Of a DNA stretch of 64,000 bases, positions 38,674-46,625 are shown one piece after another (the stretch's first letter is position 1; each line of letters starts with the position of its first letter). A program made the translations under genes and the position numbers. This DNA is from Pseudomonas sp. StFLB209 (GTDB lineage: Bacteria > Pseudomonadota > Gammaproteobacteria > Pseudomonadales > Pseudomonadaceae). The stretch lies in NCBI RefSeq assembly GCF_000829415.1, contig NZ_AP014637.1, positions 4,915,001 through 4,979,000 of the forward strand, read 5' to 3'. The notes beneath the pieces are model-generated. The model saw only the letters and a list, made by a program, of their open reading frames with translations. It made no database searches and was not told the origin of the DNA.

Positions 38674-38684
38674 CCCCCCCCCCC
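38674..38684 (-). repeat. G11 homopolymer at the MocR ribosome-binding site
   Basis: On the minus strand a run of 11 G leads into AGAGTCG and the ATG at 38666, so the Shine-Dalgarno sequence is the end of the tract. Slippage here would change spacing between promoter and start without touching the reading frame. Confidence 0.7.
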
Positions 38685-38724
38685 TGTATTGGTATCTTTT
38701 CACTCTATCTGACTCTGTATTGAT
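38684..38724. promoter_or_regulatory. Direct repeats CTGTATTGRT in the MocR / GNAT divergent promoter
   Basis: CTGTATTGGT (38684-38693) and CTGTATTGAT (38715-38724) are 31 bp apart start to start, about three helical turns. MocR/PdxR regulators are known to bind direct repeats in the divergent region next to their own gene, so this is a plausible binding site. Confidence 0.55.
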
Positions 38725-38842
38725 TTGTCTCCTCTTCTTAAGATTTCCGCCTGGAGCTGATACACCCCGTCCAAGCGTCGGCTTGAGTGTGGAAAAAGCT
38801 TCCCCCCCTTATCCACGATCCAATTTCTACGGTCAGACCGAT

Positions 38843-39700
38843 ATGACAACACACACACCAAATGGGCTATCCATTCGCCCGATGCAGCCAAGCGACCTAG
38901 ATAAAGTCATTCAATGGACATCTGAGGAAGGATGGAATTTGGGCCTTAACGACGGAAGGGCTTTTCAGGTCGCAGATCCCACGGGGTTGTTCGTTGCCTG
39001 CTTGAACGATGATCCCGTCGCGGCTATCTCCGCTGTCAAATACGGCGATACCATAGGCTTTGTGGGCCTATATATTGTCAGAGAGGATTTACGTGGAAAG
39101 GGCATGGGTTATCCACTCTGGAAAGCCGCAATGACCTCTCTCGAAGGTAGGACAGTAGGTTTGGATGCGGTTGTTGCTCAGCAGGGGAACTACGCGCGCT
39201 CAGGCTTTGAAATGGCTTTCAAGACCACGCGTTATTCCGGGATTCCGCAGGTTTTGAAGCCTAATAATCCTTGTGTACAAAGCATTGGCGAAGAACTTAT
39301 TGATCGGGTATTGGACTATGACTGGTCGTTTTTTCCAGCCAGTCGAGAGACTTTTCTTCGACACTGGCTTCTCATGCACTCGTCTTACTCTGTTGCCTAC
39401 GTCGAGGAGGGTGTGGTTAAAGGTTTCGGTGCAATCCGACCAGCTGAGAGCGGTTATAAGATTGGCCCATTATCTGCTCAGAACGAATTTATAGCGGAAT
39501 CCATTTTCTGTTCGCTTGTTGCATGGGCTGATGGTGCATCCGTGATTCTTGATGTCCCACAACCTAACAAGGTTGGCACTCTTCTCGCAGAGAGTTATGA
39601 GCTCACACCCCTATTCGAGACTGCCAGAATGTACCGAGGGACTGCCCCAGATCTACCACTCGCAAAAATCTTTGGCATGTTGACACTAGAGATCGGTTAA
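38843..39700 (+). CDS. GNAT-family N-acetyltransferase with C-terminal GNAT-like domain
   Basis: A 285-residue cytoplasmic protein. Residues 8-140 form a GNAT domain: LSIRPMQPSDLDKVIQWTSEEGWN at the start and the acetyl-CoA loop IVREDLRGKGMGYPLWKAA (R-G-K-G-M-G). The second half resembles the YitH/HolE-type C-terminal acetyltransferase-like domain (Acetyltransf_18). The ATG at 38843 was chosen because an upstream in-frame start lies inside the divergent regulator. The MocR neighbour suggests the substrate may be an amine or amino acid; it is unknown. Confidence 0.82.
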   Translation: MTTHTPNGLSIRPMQPSDLDKVIQWTSEEGWNLGLNDGRAFQVADPTGLFVACLNDDPVAAISAVKYGDTIGFVGLYIVREDLRGKGMGYPLWKAAMTSLEGRTVGLDAVVAQQGNYARSGFEMAFKTTRYSGIPQVLKPNNPCVQSIGEELIDRVLDYDWSFFPASRETFLRHWLLMHSSYSVAYVEEGVVKGFGAIRPAESGYKIGPLSAQNEFIAESIFCSLVAWADGASVILDVPQPNKVGTLLAESYELTPLFETARMYRGTAPDLPLAKIFGMLTLEIG

Positions 39701-40156
39701 CGAAAAGGCCTGCGTCTCGGTGCCTGCGAGTCACGCGCAGCATCGAAGCCACGCAGGTTACCGAAACTGGCATAGTAGCTAACGGCTCTGCGGCTAGCTG
39801 CACGGGACGGTCTGCACCAGAGCGCTTACCGCCCCATTGCCCCCGCGCTTTTTCTCGACATCGGTACTACGCCTCGGCCCGTAAGAGCATTGGCCGAATC
39901 AGAAGCGGATAGCCCTGCAGATGCCGGTTGATTTGTCGGTAAATCTGATATGCCTGGGGCGGTAATCCATCAAGGTTGTGCAGTAGATCTAGCTGCTGGC
40001 AGCCCTGCGTCACCGTCGCTTCTTCATCTTTGCAGAACTAAATCAGGCCATATTGGAATTGCTACCGGCATTCAATCAGCGCCCATTCAAGTAACAGCCT
40101 GGATGCAGGTCGCGTCCAGGGATGCCTCTACTTGCATGCTTTGACCCCTGCCCGCC
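39701..40156. other. Gene-poor spacer with an IS21 remnant
   Basis: No intact gene lies between the GNAT and the metallopeptidase genes. The only coding trace is the short IstA fragment listed separately (39993-40094). The remainder has no recognised content. Confidence 0.5.
39993..40094 (+). pseudogene. Fragment of an IS21-family IstA transposase
   Basis: A 33-codon open stretch ending in TAA reads [18 protein letters not shown] and continues [15 protein letters not shown]. This matches the conserved IstA segment in which an AL...FFSLAELN.AI.ELL..LN.RPF motif follows the integrase core. It has no start and no flanking transposase sequence; istB is absent. Confidence 0.7.
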
Positions 40157-40849
40157 TTATGGCCACCGCACCAACTCCAGTTCCTTGAGCCGGATGGCCA
40201 TCGCCGAATCCGAGACGCCGAATTGCTGGGCAAGTGACACCAGGTTCTGGTTGTTGAAGCGGGTGCATCGTGCTAGAGCCAGTTCACGTTCTCCTGACTC
40301 TTTTGGGGCGTAGAGGAGTCGATCCGGATTGTTGGGGTCGAGGTGATAGGCAATCACGTCGCTGAAGCGCAGCTGTCCCTTGCAGCAGAACATAAATTCG
40401 AAGCGTTCCTTCACCAGCTTTTGAGGCATGAGGAAGCAGGCCGCGAAGCGGTCGGCTTGTCGCTCTGCGGGTACACGTGGTGTTTGCAACGGGCTGCCAT
40501 CAAACGCGCGGTCGCGATGCATGACGGTGTCCTCATGCAAAACAAGATGGCCGACTTCATGGGCCCCCGTGAAGAGCTGAACTTTGTCACCAAACTCGGT
40601 CGCGACAGCGATCTTATTGGATTGACGGTCAATCAGGCCTGCAATGCGAGTACCGGTTTTATGCCGGTTGAACTGGGTGTCTCCCAGGGTGGGATATTCG
40701 TGATAGTCGTAGCCGCAGACCATGGCGGCGATCCGGGGGCTGCGCATCATCATCGGTGGAATTTCTTGATCTGGCCACAGGTACCGGCGATCACGGTAAA
40801 TCTGCACTAGCAGGTCAGTAGCTGCTTTCTCGATTGAAGCTTCGTTCAT
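40157..40849 (-). CDS. ImmA/IrrE-type zinc metallopeptidase
   Basis: A 230-residue cytoplasmic protein. The zinc motif HEVGH is at residues 97-101 and a likely third ligand lies in the following helix, AERQADRFAACFLMP. The C-terminus (NLVSLAQQFGVSDSAMAIRLKEL) is the helical segment often found after this domain. ImmA/IrrE proteases usually cleave a repressor to induce mobile-element or stress genes. Here no adjacent Xre repressor is seen; the divergent gene encodes an unknown Cys/His-rich protein. The ATG at 40849 starts the conserved helix; upstream in-frame ATGs would add up to 11 residues. Confidence 0.85.
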   Translation of the reverse strand: MNEASIEKAATDLLVQIYRDRRYLWPDQEIPPMMMRSPRIAAMVCGYDYHEYPTLGDTQFNRHKTGTRIAGLIDRQSNKIAVATEFGDKVQLFTGAHEVGHLVLHEDTVMHRDRAFDGSPLQTPRVPAERQADRFAACFLMPQKLVKERFEFMFCCKGQLRFSDVIAYHLDPNNPDRLLYAPKESGERELALARCTRFNNQNLVSLAQQFGVSDSAMAIRLKELELVRWP

Positions 40850-40879
40850 GGCAGAACACCACATGTAGGCTGTCAAAAA

Positions 40880-40930
40880 CAATTTAGCCCAATATGTAGT
40901 GGTTTCAATATATGGCTAAACCACCATATG
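40880..40930. promoter_or_regulatory. Nested dyads in the promoter region upstream of the metallopeptidase
   Basis: GTGGTTT (40899-40905) faces AAACCAC (40918-40924), and TTTAGCC (40883-40889) faces GGCTAAA (40914-40920). The overlapping inverted repeats lie 30-75 bp ahead of the metallopeptidase start. They look like an operator for autoregulation. Confidence 0.5.
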
Positions 40931-41148
40931 GGTTTTCAGATGAACGGTGGAGGGGTTTGGCACAAGAAATAAGGTGATTTCATTTCGCTATCTTTGGGTT
41001 CGCCCTGCTCCAGATTGTGTGCGAGGATTCGGCTACGGCGGTGGCCGATGAGGGCGTGCCAGACCGCTATCCACACATCGAACCCTTGATGTCGCCCGCT
41101 GTAGCGTTGGGGGCCATCGAAAGGATTACCGGAGGTTTGACAAGAAGC

Positions 41149-42099
41149 ATGGCATTGGATGTTGCGTTCAGCATTGAGGCTGGAGATTTTGTCGATCCCG
41201 ATCGAGCCTATGACCTGTTTTGGGCAGGTGTAATTACCAATAAACGAGCCTTCGTTTGCCCTGGAGCGGACTGTGCGGCCCAGGTGACCTGTGCGAATTT
41301 GGACAAGGACGTGCAGAGCATGCGGGTCGTGCCGCACTTCAAGGTTTACGGAGAGCATAGTGAGGCATGCGGGATCATCAACGGGAAGGCGATCGACCTT
41401 GAGGTTGAACCGAGCGGCCCCGATGGGCAGGAGCGCAAAACCGTCGATAAGTCCATTGTTGACGTGTTCAAGCTTGCTCGACCTGACTCGTACTATGACG
41501 AACCGACTCAGGATCCCAGCGCTGATGTGCATGTGGCGAAACAACGCGCTAGAAACACAAGGCCTTACACGACCAAGCTGGGTGAATCCGGGATCGTAGG
41601 CCCCATTTACTCCGTGCGCTCTGTAGTAAGCCGGTATATCCGGTATCGAACCGACAACACCTTGGAGTTTCGCCGGCTCAATATTGCCGGCCAGGACGTG
41701 GCCTACGACAGCATTTTTAAATGCATCTGGGAGCAGGATCTGAATGACCTCCCCGACCACCCTGTCATTTACTATGGGTGGGCCTACATCGATCGCACTA
41801 GAAAAAATGACGCGTACCGGATCAAGTTCAAGAAATGCTTGATGCGCGGAACCGAAAGCCTGACGACCTCAAGCTTCGTTTCGGACACGCTCGTCGAGCG
41901 CTACAAACTCAAAAACCTCATGGCTACCAGGCTTGCAAAGATCTCCCAGCAGCCCAAGCCCACTGCGTTTGTGTTTCTGTACGGACAACCCACAGTACGG
42001 ACGTCACAGGGGACGAGCTACGCCAATTTCGAGCTGAAGAACTTGGACATGGTTGACGTTAACTACGACTGCCCATTGCCTTCCAAGTACGACAAGTAG
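41149..42099 (+). CDS. Unknown protein with CoiA-like Cys/His cluster
   Basis: A 316-residue soluble protein. A start at 41149 follows GGAGG (41131-41135); an upstream GTG at 41017 would add 44 residues. The N-terminal part carries a putative zinc-binding cluster: Cys37 and Cys42 (CPGADC), His63 in PHF, His70 in EHSEAC and Cys74. This C-x4-C...HF...H-x3-C pattern recalls the zinc ribbon of competence protein CoiA, where a nuclease domain follows. Residues 160-316 (VSRYIRYRTDNTLEF, YYGWAYIDRT) are rich in beta-strand pattern with no recognised domain or nuclease motif. It is divergent from an ImmA/IrrE peptidase within mobile DNA, so a defence or stress role is possible but unproven. Confidence 0.6.
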   Translation: MALDVAFSIEAGDFVDPDRAYDLFWAGVITNKRAFVCPGADCAAQVTCANLDKDVQSMRVVPHFKVYGEHSEACGIINGKAIDLEVEPSGPDGQERKTVDKSIVDVFKLARPDSYYDEPTQDPSADVHVAKQRARNTRPYTTKLGESGIVGPIYSVRSVVSRYIRYRTDNTLEFRRLNIAGQDVAYDSIFKCIWEQDLNDLPDHPVIYYGWAYIDRTRKNDAYRIKFKKCLMRGTESLTTSSFVSDTLVERYKLKNLMATRLAKISQQPKPTAFVFLYGQPTVRTSQGTSYANFELKNLDMVDVNYDCPLPSKYDK

Positions 42100-42165
42100 C
42101 CGGTTAAGCCTGAGCCACCCGACGCATATGCCGATGGTGGTTCGGGCCTGCCATGGATGCTAAGC

Positions 42166-42181
42166 GAGCCCTTTCGGGCTC
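42166..42181 (+). terminator. Possible terminator hairpin after the unknown gene
   Basis: GAGCCC-TTTC-GGGCTC forms a perfect 6-bp stem 67 bp after the stop at 42099. There is no long T tract, so efficiency is uncertain. Confidence 0.45.
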
Positions 42182-42397
42182 AGACTATTCCGGGACAAAC
42201 AGTCCTGGGGCGTCAGGGCTGAGGGGCCTATCGAATTGTTATGTATCCACGCTACAGCTCCAGCATCGCCCGCCTGCTGGCACAAGAACAGCCCCATGGT
42301 TCACGTCTTCACTCCCCTCGCCCATGCTGCTTTTACGAGCAGCTTGATATGTCATGTGCGAGGGTCAGGTTACTCCCATGCAGGTCAGCATCACACC

Positions 42398-42627
42398 CTA
42401 TCGGCGCTCTACGGTGGTCGCTGAGCTGCTACCTTCAGCGCTCGGCGATGGCCATAGATCCCATTCACCTCGTGGTGGATGGTGCGGATCTCCTTGCTCA
42501 GACGCCGATTCGCCATCTCTCTCGCCGATGGAGGCCGCTGCTGCCAGGCATAGAAACCGCTGCGCGATACCTGCAGCAGCCGGCACATTGGCGCTACGGG
42601 ATAGCGACCGGCCAACGCCTCAATCAG
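42398..42627 (-). pseudogene. IS3-family OrfB, N-terminal fragment
   Basis: Reads LIEALAGRYPVAPMCRLLQV then SRSGFYAWQQRPPS and IRTIHHEVNGIYGHRRAL, the standard start of IS3 OrfB, but breaks off before the integrase catalytic core. No transposase activity is possible from this fragment. Confidence 0.8.
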
Positions 42628-42747
42628 CGGGGCGAGAGCGCGGAGCTAAGTCGCCTACGCCAGCAACTGGCTCAGGTCACCATGGAGCGCGATGTTTTAA
42701 AAAAAGGCGCTCGCCATCTTCTCGCAGCCCACGAAGTGAAGTTCCGC
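42628..42747 (+). pseudogene. Inverted internal piece of the IS3 element (OrfA coiled coil and frameshift site)
   Basis: On the plus strand this segment encodes GESAELSRLRQQLAQVTM and then ERDVLKK, the leucine-zipper end of IS3 OrfA, followed by the A7 run (42699-42705) that is the usual slippery site. In the +1 frame it continues ALAIFSQPTK and a stop, the normal OrfA end. It lies in opposite orientation to both flanking transposase parts. Confidence 0.7.
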
Positions 42748-42936
42748 GCCATTGCCATTGCCCGGAAATGCATCGTCACCTTGCTGCTCAGACTGGCGCT
42801 TCCATTTGCCCAACAGGCTTTCAGCGATGCCGAGCGTCTCGGCGACATGACGAAGCGTCATGCCGGCAAGCACCTGGTCGACCGCTTCGCGTTTGAAGGA
42901 TTCTGGAAAACGTCGTCTGGTCTGGGTCATGAACAC
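42697..42936 (-). pseudogene. IS3-family OrfA, N-terminal part
   Basis: The frame begins MFMTQTRRRFPESFKREAVD and shows the HTH_Tnp_1 domain (GMTLRHVAETLGIAESLLGKWKRQ) typical of IS3 OrfA. After the FPGNGN segment it leaves the family sequence and stops, because the following piece is inverted. Non-functional. Confidence 0.8.
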
Positions 42937-43040
42937 TCCTTGCGGTGGGCATTATCCACCTTAAGTCAGTGTCCACTCAGCCCGGGACAGACCACATCCA
43001 TCTACGATGCTTTGGTGTGAGATCAAGACCTTGTAATGAT

Positions 43041-43922
43041 TTAGTTAGCACGGTCAAAATTCAGCAAGGCCTCGACCAGACCCGCTGGATTTTCTTCTGC
43101 GAGCCAATGCCCCGCCTGTGCAAGGCATAAGAATTTCACACTCTTCGCCACCTCCTTCATCATCCTTTCCATGACTGGCGCAAAGGCGCTCGACTCTCCT
43201 GCAACCGCAAGAACGGGCACGGCAGTTTTGCCGTGCTCCGCAAGCTGAGTTCGGTTAAACGCCGCGTCCTGAGCAAAAGCTCTATACAGCTGAAAACCAG
43301 CTCGCATGCCACCCGGCCCGCTGAAGCTCTCTAGATAGCGCTGCTTCGCGGCCAGATCGATAGCGCCGGCATCGTACGCAAGATCGTGCCAAAACCGCTC
43401 AAGATAAAAAGCCTCCTTGCCAGCGGTCAAAGCTTCTGGGATATCCGGAGCCTGGTGGAAATGGAAATGCCAGACGCGCTTATCATCAAGCAAAACATGG
43501 TCGAACACTTGGGTACCGGGTAATGGTGCGTCTAAAACCGCTAACGCCTTGGTGGAGTCCGGGAACTGCCGGGCGAATGCGTAGGCAACCATCATGCCGA
43601 TATCGTGACCGACTACGAAAGTGGGAGCCTTGATCTCGGCATCCTGTAGCACTGCAAAACAGTCGCGGGCCATCTGAGCCTTGTCATATCCATCTGCTGG
43701 GCGAGTCGAACCGCCAGCACCTCTGAAATCCGGGGCTATAACTCTGTAACCGCTTTCCATAAGTGGCCCTACGATGCGACGCCAAGCGATCGCCGTCTCC
43801 GGGTAACCATGGATCAGCAGTATATTTTTAGGGCCAGTACCCCCTACCGCGTAACGAAGCCTCACGCCGTTGCCAACGTCCACGGACGCCCACTGCATGC
43901 TATTCATTTCTGAACTGTCCAT
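43041..43922 (-). CDS. Alpha/beta hydrolase (epoxide hydrolase / haloacetate dehalogenase-like)
   Basis: A 293-residue cytoplasmic hydrolase. The oxyanion motif HGYPETAIAWR is near residue 40, the nucleophile elbow is VGHDIGM with Asp as nucleophile, and the catalytic His is in QAGHWLAEENP near the C-terminus. An Asp nucleophile points to epoxide hydrolase or haloalkanoate dehalogenase rather than esterase. The ATG at 43922 follows AAGAGGA; a longer frame adds 12 residues. It starts a minus-strand accessory group and lies about 100 bp downstream of an SDR gene on the same strand. Confidence 0.82.
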   Translation of the reverse strand: MDSSEMNSMQWASVDVGNGVRLRYAVGGTGPKNILLIHGYPETAIAWRRIVGPLMESGYRVIAPDFRGAGGSTRPADGYDKAQMARDCFAVLQDAEIKAPTFVVGHDIGMMVAYAFARQFPDSTKALAVLDAPLPGTQVFDHVLLDDKRVWHFHFHQAPDIPEALTAGKEAFYLERFWHDLAYDAGAIDLAAKQRYLESFSGPGGMRAGFQLYRAFAQDAAFNRTQLAEHGKTAVPVLAVAGESSAFAPVMERMMKEVAKSVKFLCLAQAGHWLAEENPAGLVEALLNFDRAN

Positions 43923-44024
43923 CGTGTCCTCTTTAGCCAAGTAGCCACCTCCGGGCAAGAAGGTGCTGTTTGTCGAGTCGAGCTGAAGCTCAGCTTAGAG
44001 CTGAGCCTCATGCCGAAAACAATG

Positions 44025-44807
44025 TCAGTTGAGGCGCGCATTTTTGGCGTGATTGTGAGCTTTAACCACCTCAGGGGTCGTACGATTTTCGATCGCTTTG
44101 CGCTTGGTGGCTTCATCGCCACCGACGACATGGTCTACGTCATTCATAAGTGCTTCAAAGCCTTGACGAGCAACCTCGGTCTTATCGTTCTTCTTTGACT
44201 CGCCAATCTTGCTGTTGCTCATACCGGCATTTTTGTGAAAATCGCTATCGGTAGCCCCTGGCAAGAGTGCTGTGACGGTGACCCCGGTATCGCGAAGCTC
44301 TTCACGGAGCGACTCTGCGAAAGAAAAACCAAAAGCCTTCGATGGGCCATACACGGTTTCGTAAGGAGTCGGTTGAGTCGCTGAAATCGACGATGTGATC
44401 AGGATACGTCCATTGCCGTTATCGACCATATGTTTAACCACGCGCTTAGCCATATGCACGGTGCCTGTGATGTTGATAGCGATCAGTTTGAAGTCATCTT
44501 CAAGGTCGTTGTCCACGAAGGCCCCACCTTGACCGATACCTACGTTCAAAGCCGCTGCTTCAAGCGGTCGGCCCAACGAAACCACAAAGTCCCACAGCCC
44601 CTGAACGCCCTCGTAGGTAGCCGCGTCGGCCTGATGAGGGAAACACTCAACTCCGAGCGCTTTCAGCTCATCCGCCGACGTGTGAACTTTGTCACTGGAT
44701 CCAGAGATAACCAGATCGTAACCGTTCTGAGCGAATTGCTTGGCAAGCTCCAATCCGATACCTGATGAACCTCCAGTGACCAGTGCCAGTGGGCGTGTAG
44801 CTGTCAT
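44025..44807 (-). CDS. Short-chain dehydrogenase/reductase (SDR)
   Basis: A 260-residue classical SDR. The cofactor motif TGGSSGIG is at residues 11-18, an ALNVGIG segment replaces the usual NNAG, SS precedes the catalytic YGPSK (Tyr-x3-Lys) and the C-terminus is hydrophilic. The substrate is unknown. It is closely related in layout to the split SDR at 45766-46607 (same LE-D/E linker and ATQ/TMPTPYE.VYG segment), so the two are probably paralogs. It is divergent from another SDR at 44971. Confidence 0.87.
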   Translation of the reverse strand: MTATRPLALVTGGSSGIGLELAKQFAQNGYDLVISGSSDKVHTSADELKALGVECFPHQADAATYEGVQGLWDFVVSLGRPLEAAALNVGIGQGGAFVDNDLEDDFKLIAINITGTVHMAKRVVKHMVDNGNGRILITSSISATQPTPYETVYGPSKAFGFSFAESLREELRDTGVTVTALLPGATDSDFHKNAGMSNSKIGESKKNDKTEVARQGFEALMNDVDHVVGGDEATKRKAIENRTTPEVVKAHNHAKNARLN

Positions 44808-44826
44808 GTCTGTCTCCTCAAATAAA

Positions 44827-44842
44827 ATTAGCGTGACCTAAT
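44827..44842. promoter_or_regulatory. ATTAG-N6-CTAAT dyad between divergent SDR genes
   Basis: A perfect 5-bp inverted repeat lies 20 bp upstream of the minus-strand SDR start, in the 163-bp divergent region 44808-44970. It has the T-N11-A style layout used by LysR-type regulators; two LysR genes are encoded in the same cluster. Confidence 0.4.
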
Positions 44843-44970
44843 CTCTGAACGCCATGACGACGCCATGATCCGTGAATTGCATTCAACGTAGCATTGGGTT
44901 TAGCGCAAGGTCATTCAGGTGAAGGAACAGTCAGAGCCCTTACCGTTACTAAATAGGAAAGGTGCGAGTA

Positions 44971-45714
44971 ATGTCGAATGTGAAAAATACTGTCATCGTC
45001 ATCACAGGCGCGTCATCAGGTATTGGCGCGGCCTCTGCGATTAAATTGGCCAGCCTTGGCGGCAAAGTAGTTCTTGCCGCACGCAATGAGGAAAAATTGA
45101 AGGCTTTGGTTGCCGAAATCAGAAATGCGGGGGGTGAGGCGTCCTACTTCGTCACAAACGTCACCGACAAAACGAGCCTGGTCGGCCTGGTCGAGTTTGC
45201 GATTAAGCAGTATGGTCGTATCGACAGTCTCGTCAACAACGCCGGGTTGATGCTTTTTTCCGACTGGAAAGACGTCGTAGTCGATGACTGGGAAAAGATG
45301 ATCGACACCAACATCAAGGGCTATCTCTACGCTATCGCGGCAGCGCTTCCCCAAATGCTGGAACAAGGTCATGGCAAGATTTTAAACATGTCATCGGTCG
45401 CAGGCCTTCACGTCGGTGGTTCAAGCGGCGTGTACAGTGCAACGAAGTTTTTCATCCGTGGCATCACAGAGAGCCTGCGAAAAGAAGTTGGCGTGGACAG
45501 CGGGGTTCAAGTTTCCATGATCAGTCCGGGCGTTATCGATACTGGCTGGGCTGACAAGGTGAGTGATGCCAAAGGCAGAGAGGCTGCGAAAGCGCTGAAC
45601 GAGATTGCGATCACTCCTGAGCAGGTGGCTGATGCAGTCGCCTATGCGCTTGACCAACCCACCAATCTCACCATCAACGACATCGTAATTCACCCAACTA
45701 AGCAGGACTGGTAA
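44971..45714 (+). CDS. Short-chain dehydrogenase/reductase (SDR)
   Basis: A 247-residue classical SDR with TGASSGIG at residues 11-18, NNAGLM near residue 85, MSSVAG (catalytic Ser) and YSATK (Tyr-x3-Lys). The cP2-like pattern (VTDKTS, PTNLTINDIVIHPTKQ ending) places it with YdfG/serine-dehydrogenase-like NADP enzymes. The ATG at 44971 follows AGGAAAGG; a GTG nine bases upstream is possible. The gene is alone on the plus strand and ends at a bidirectional terminator. Confidence 0.88.
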   Translation: MSNVKNTVIVITGASSGIGAASAIKLASLGGKVVLAARNEEKLKALVAEIRNAGGEASYFVTNVTDKTSLVGLVEFAIKQYGRIDSLVNNAGLMLFSDWKDVVVDDWEKMIDTNIKGYLYAIAAALPQMLEQGHGKILNMSSVAGLHVGGSSGVYSATKFFIRGITESLRKEVGVDSGVQVSMISPGVIDTGWADKVSDAKGREAAKALNEIAITPEQVADAVAYALDQPTNLTINDIVIHPTKQDW

Positions 45715-45721
45715 CAGCAAA

Positions 45722-45745
45722 ATGGCGGCCTTCTTGGGCCGCCAT
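45722..45745. terminator. Bidirectional terminator between convergent SDR genes
   Basis: ATGGCGGCC and GGCCGCCAT pair perfectly around TTCTTG, seven bases after the plus-strand SDR stop and 20 bp before the end of the minus-strand SDR. Confidence 0.75.
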
Positions 45746-45765
45746 CCATGTACTAAAAAATCTAA

Positions 45766-46607
45766 TCACTCGTCCGCATCTTTGAGGCCGGAACCAGGCC
45801 GAGCGCCCTTCGCATGCAAACTTGCTGTCGTGGAGTCGGGGAGGATCTTGTTGATCACATTGCCAATGAGCTTACTGTCCGGCTTACCCGCTACCACCCG
45901 ATCTTTCCCGACTTTCATAGCCTCATAACCCTCCTGAGCGACCTTCGTCGGAGCGGCCTTTGGGCCGAGCCCCAATGTCGTCGTGTCCATGCCCGCTCGA
46001 TGCCAGAAATTTGTGTCGACCTCCCCTGGCAATAGCAGTGTAAAACTGACACCGCTGTCCTTGACCTCAGTCTTTACTGCTTCCACGAAAGAAATTAGAA
46101 ATGCCTTCGTAGCGCCATAAACCGCCTCATACGGCGTGGGCATCGTTCCAGAAATCGAGGCCGTGTATAGCAAGCGTCCTTGGCCCCTCGCGACCATGTC
46201 CGGCAGCAACAACTTGGTGAGATGGACTTGGGAAGCGGTGTTGAGCTGAATCAGTCTCATCTCATCTCATCTCATCTCATCTCATCTTCAAGGACTGTAC
46301 CGCCTAGGAAGAATCCGCCCAGCCCTAGGCCTGCGTTCAACGCAGCGGCGTCGAGAGATCGCTCCAGTGCATGTATAGCGTGCACTAAATGATCAACGTC
46401 TTCAGGTTGGGTCAGATCAGCGTTGATGATTGTGACTGCCGCCCCCGTGGCTGCGACGGCTTCAGCCGTGCGTTGCAGTCCATCATTTGCGCCCGTGGCA
46501 GTAATCACAAGATCGTAGCCGTCGGCCGCGAAAAGCCTTGCTAGCTCATAGCCAATCCCACTGGATGCACCCGTTACTAAAGCAAGCGGTCTTTGTTCAC
46601 TCATCAT
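45766..46607 (-). pseudogene. SDR gene split by a pentanucleotide repeat
   Basis: The first part (46607 to stop at 46272) encodes a 111-residue N-terminal half with TGASSGIG and ALNAGLGLGG. The second part (46260 to 45766) encodes 164 residues with SISGTMPTPYEAVYGATKAF, including the catalytic Tyr-x3-Lys. The break is a run of six ATGAG units. In the intact paralog at 44025 the matching place is LEDDFKLI; here two ATGAG units would give LEDEMRLI and a continuous gene of about 270 residues. Six units shift the frame, and any number above two creates a TGA. The second half begins with an ATG only 14 nt after the stop codon begins, so reinitiation might still make it. Confidence 0.8.
46256..46285 (-). 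repeat. (ATGAG)6 simple-sequence repeat inside the SDR gene
   Basis: Six perfect CTCAT units on the plus strand (ATGAG on the coding strand). Pentanucleotide tracts change length by slipped-strand mispairing and are a common basis of phase variation. Confidence 0.92.
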
Positions 46608-46625
46608 AATTCTCCAGCTGCTAAG

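Larger units (their letters stand above)
42398..42980 (-). mobile_element. Degenerate IS3-family insertion sequence
   Basis: The N-terminal part of OrfA (42697-42936) and of OrfB (42398-42627) lie on the minus strand, and the OrfA coiled-coil piece lies between them on the plus strand. The OrfB catalytic DDE region is missing, so the element is inactive. A likely outer end is near 42975, where TGGACACTGACTTAAGG reads inward on the minus strand. The opposite end was not found. Confidence 0.75.

Noticed and set aside
38582..38842. Upstream start for the GNAT acetyltransferase
   Set aside because: It would begin inside the divergent MocR gene and include unrelated sequence; the GNAT domain begins just after the ATG at 38843.
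42241..43020. 259-codon plus-strand ORF across the IS3 remnant
   Set aside because: Only its middle (42628-42747) is real transposase sequence, present because that piece is inverted. The rest is antisense to OrfA and OrfB fragments.
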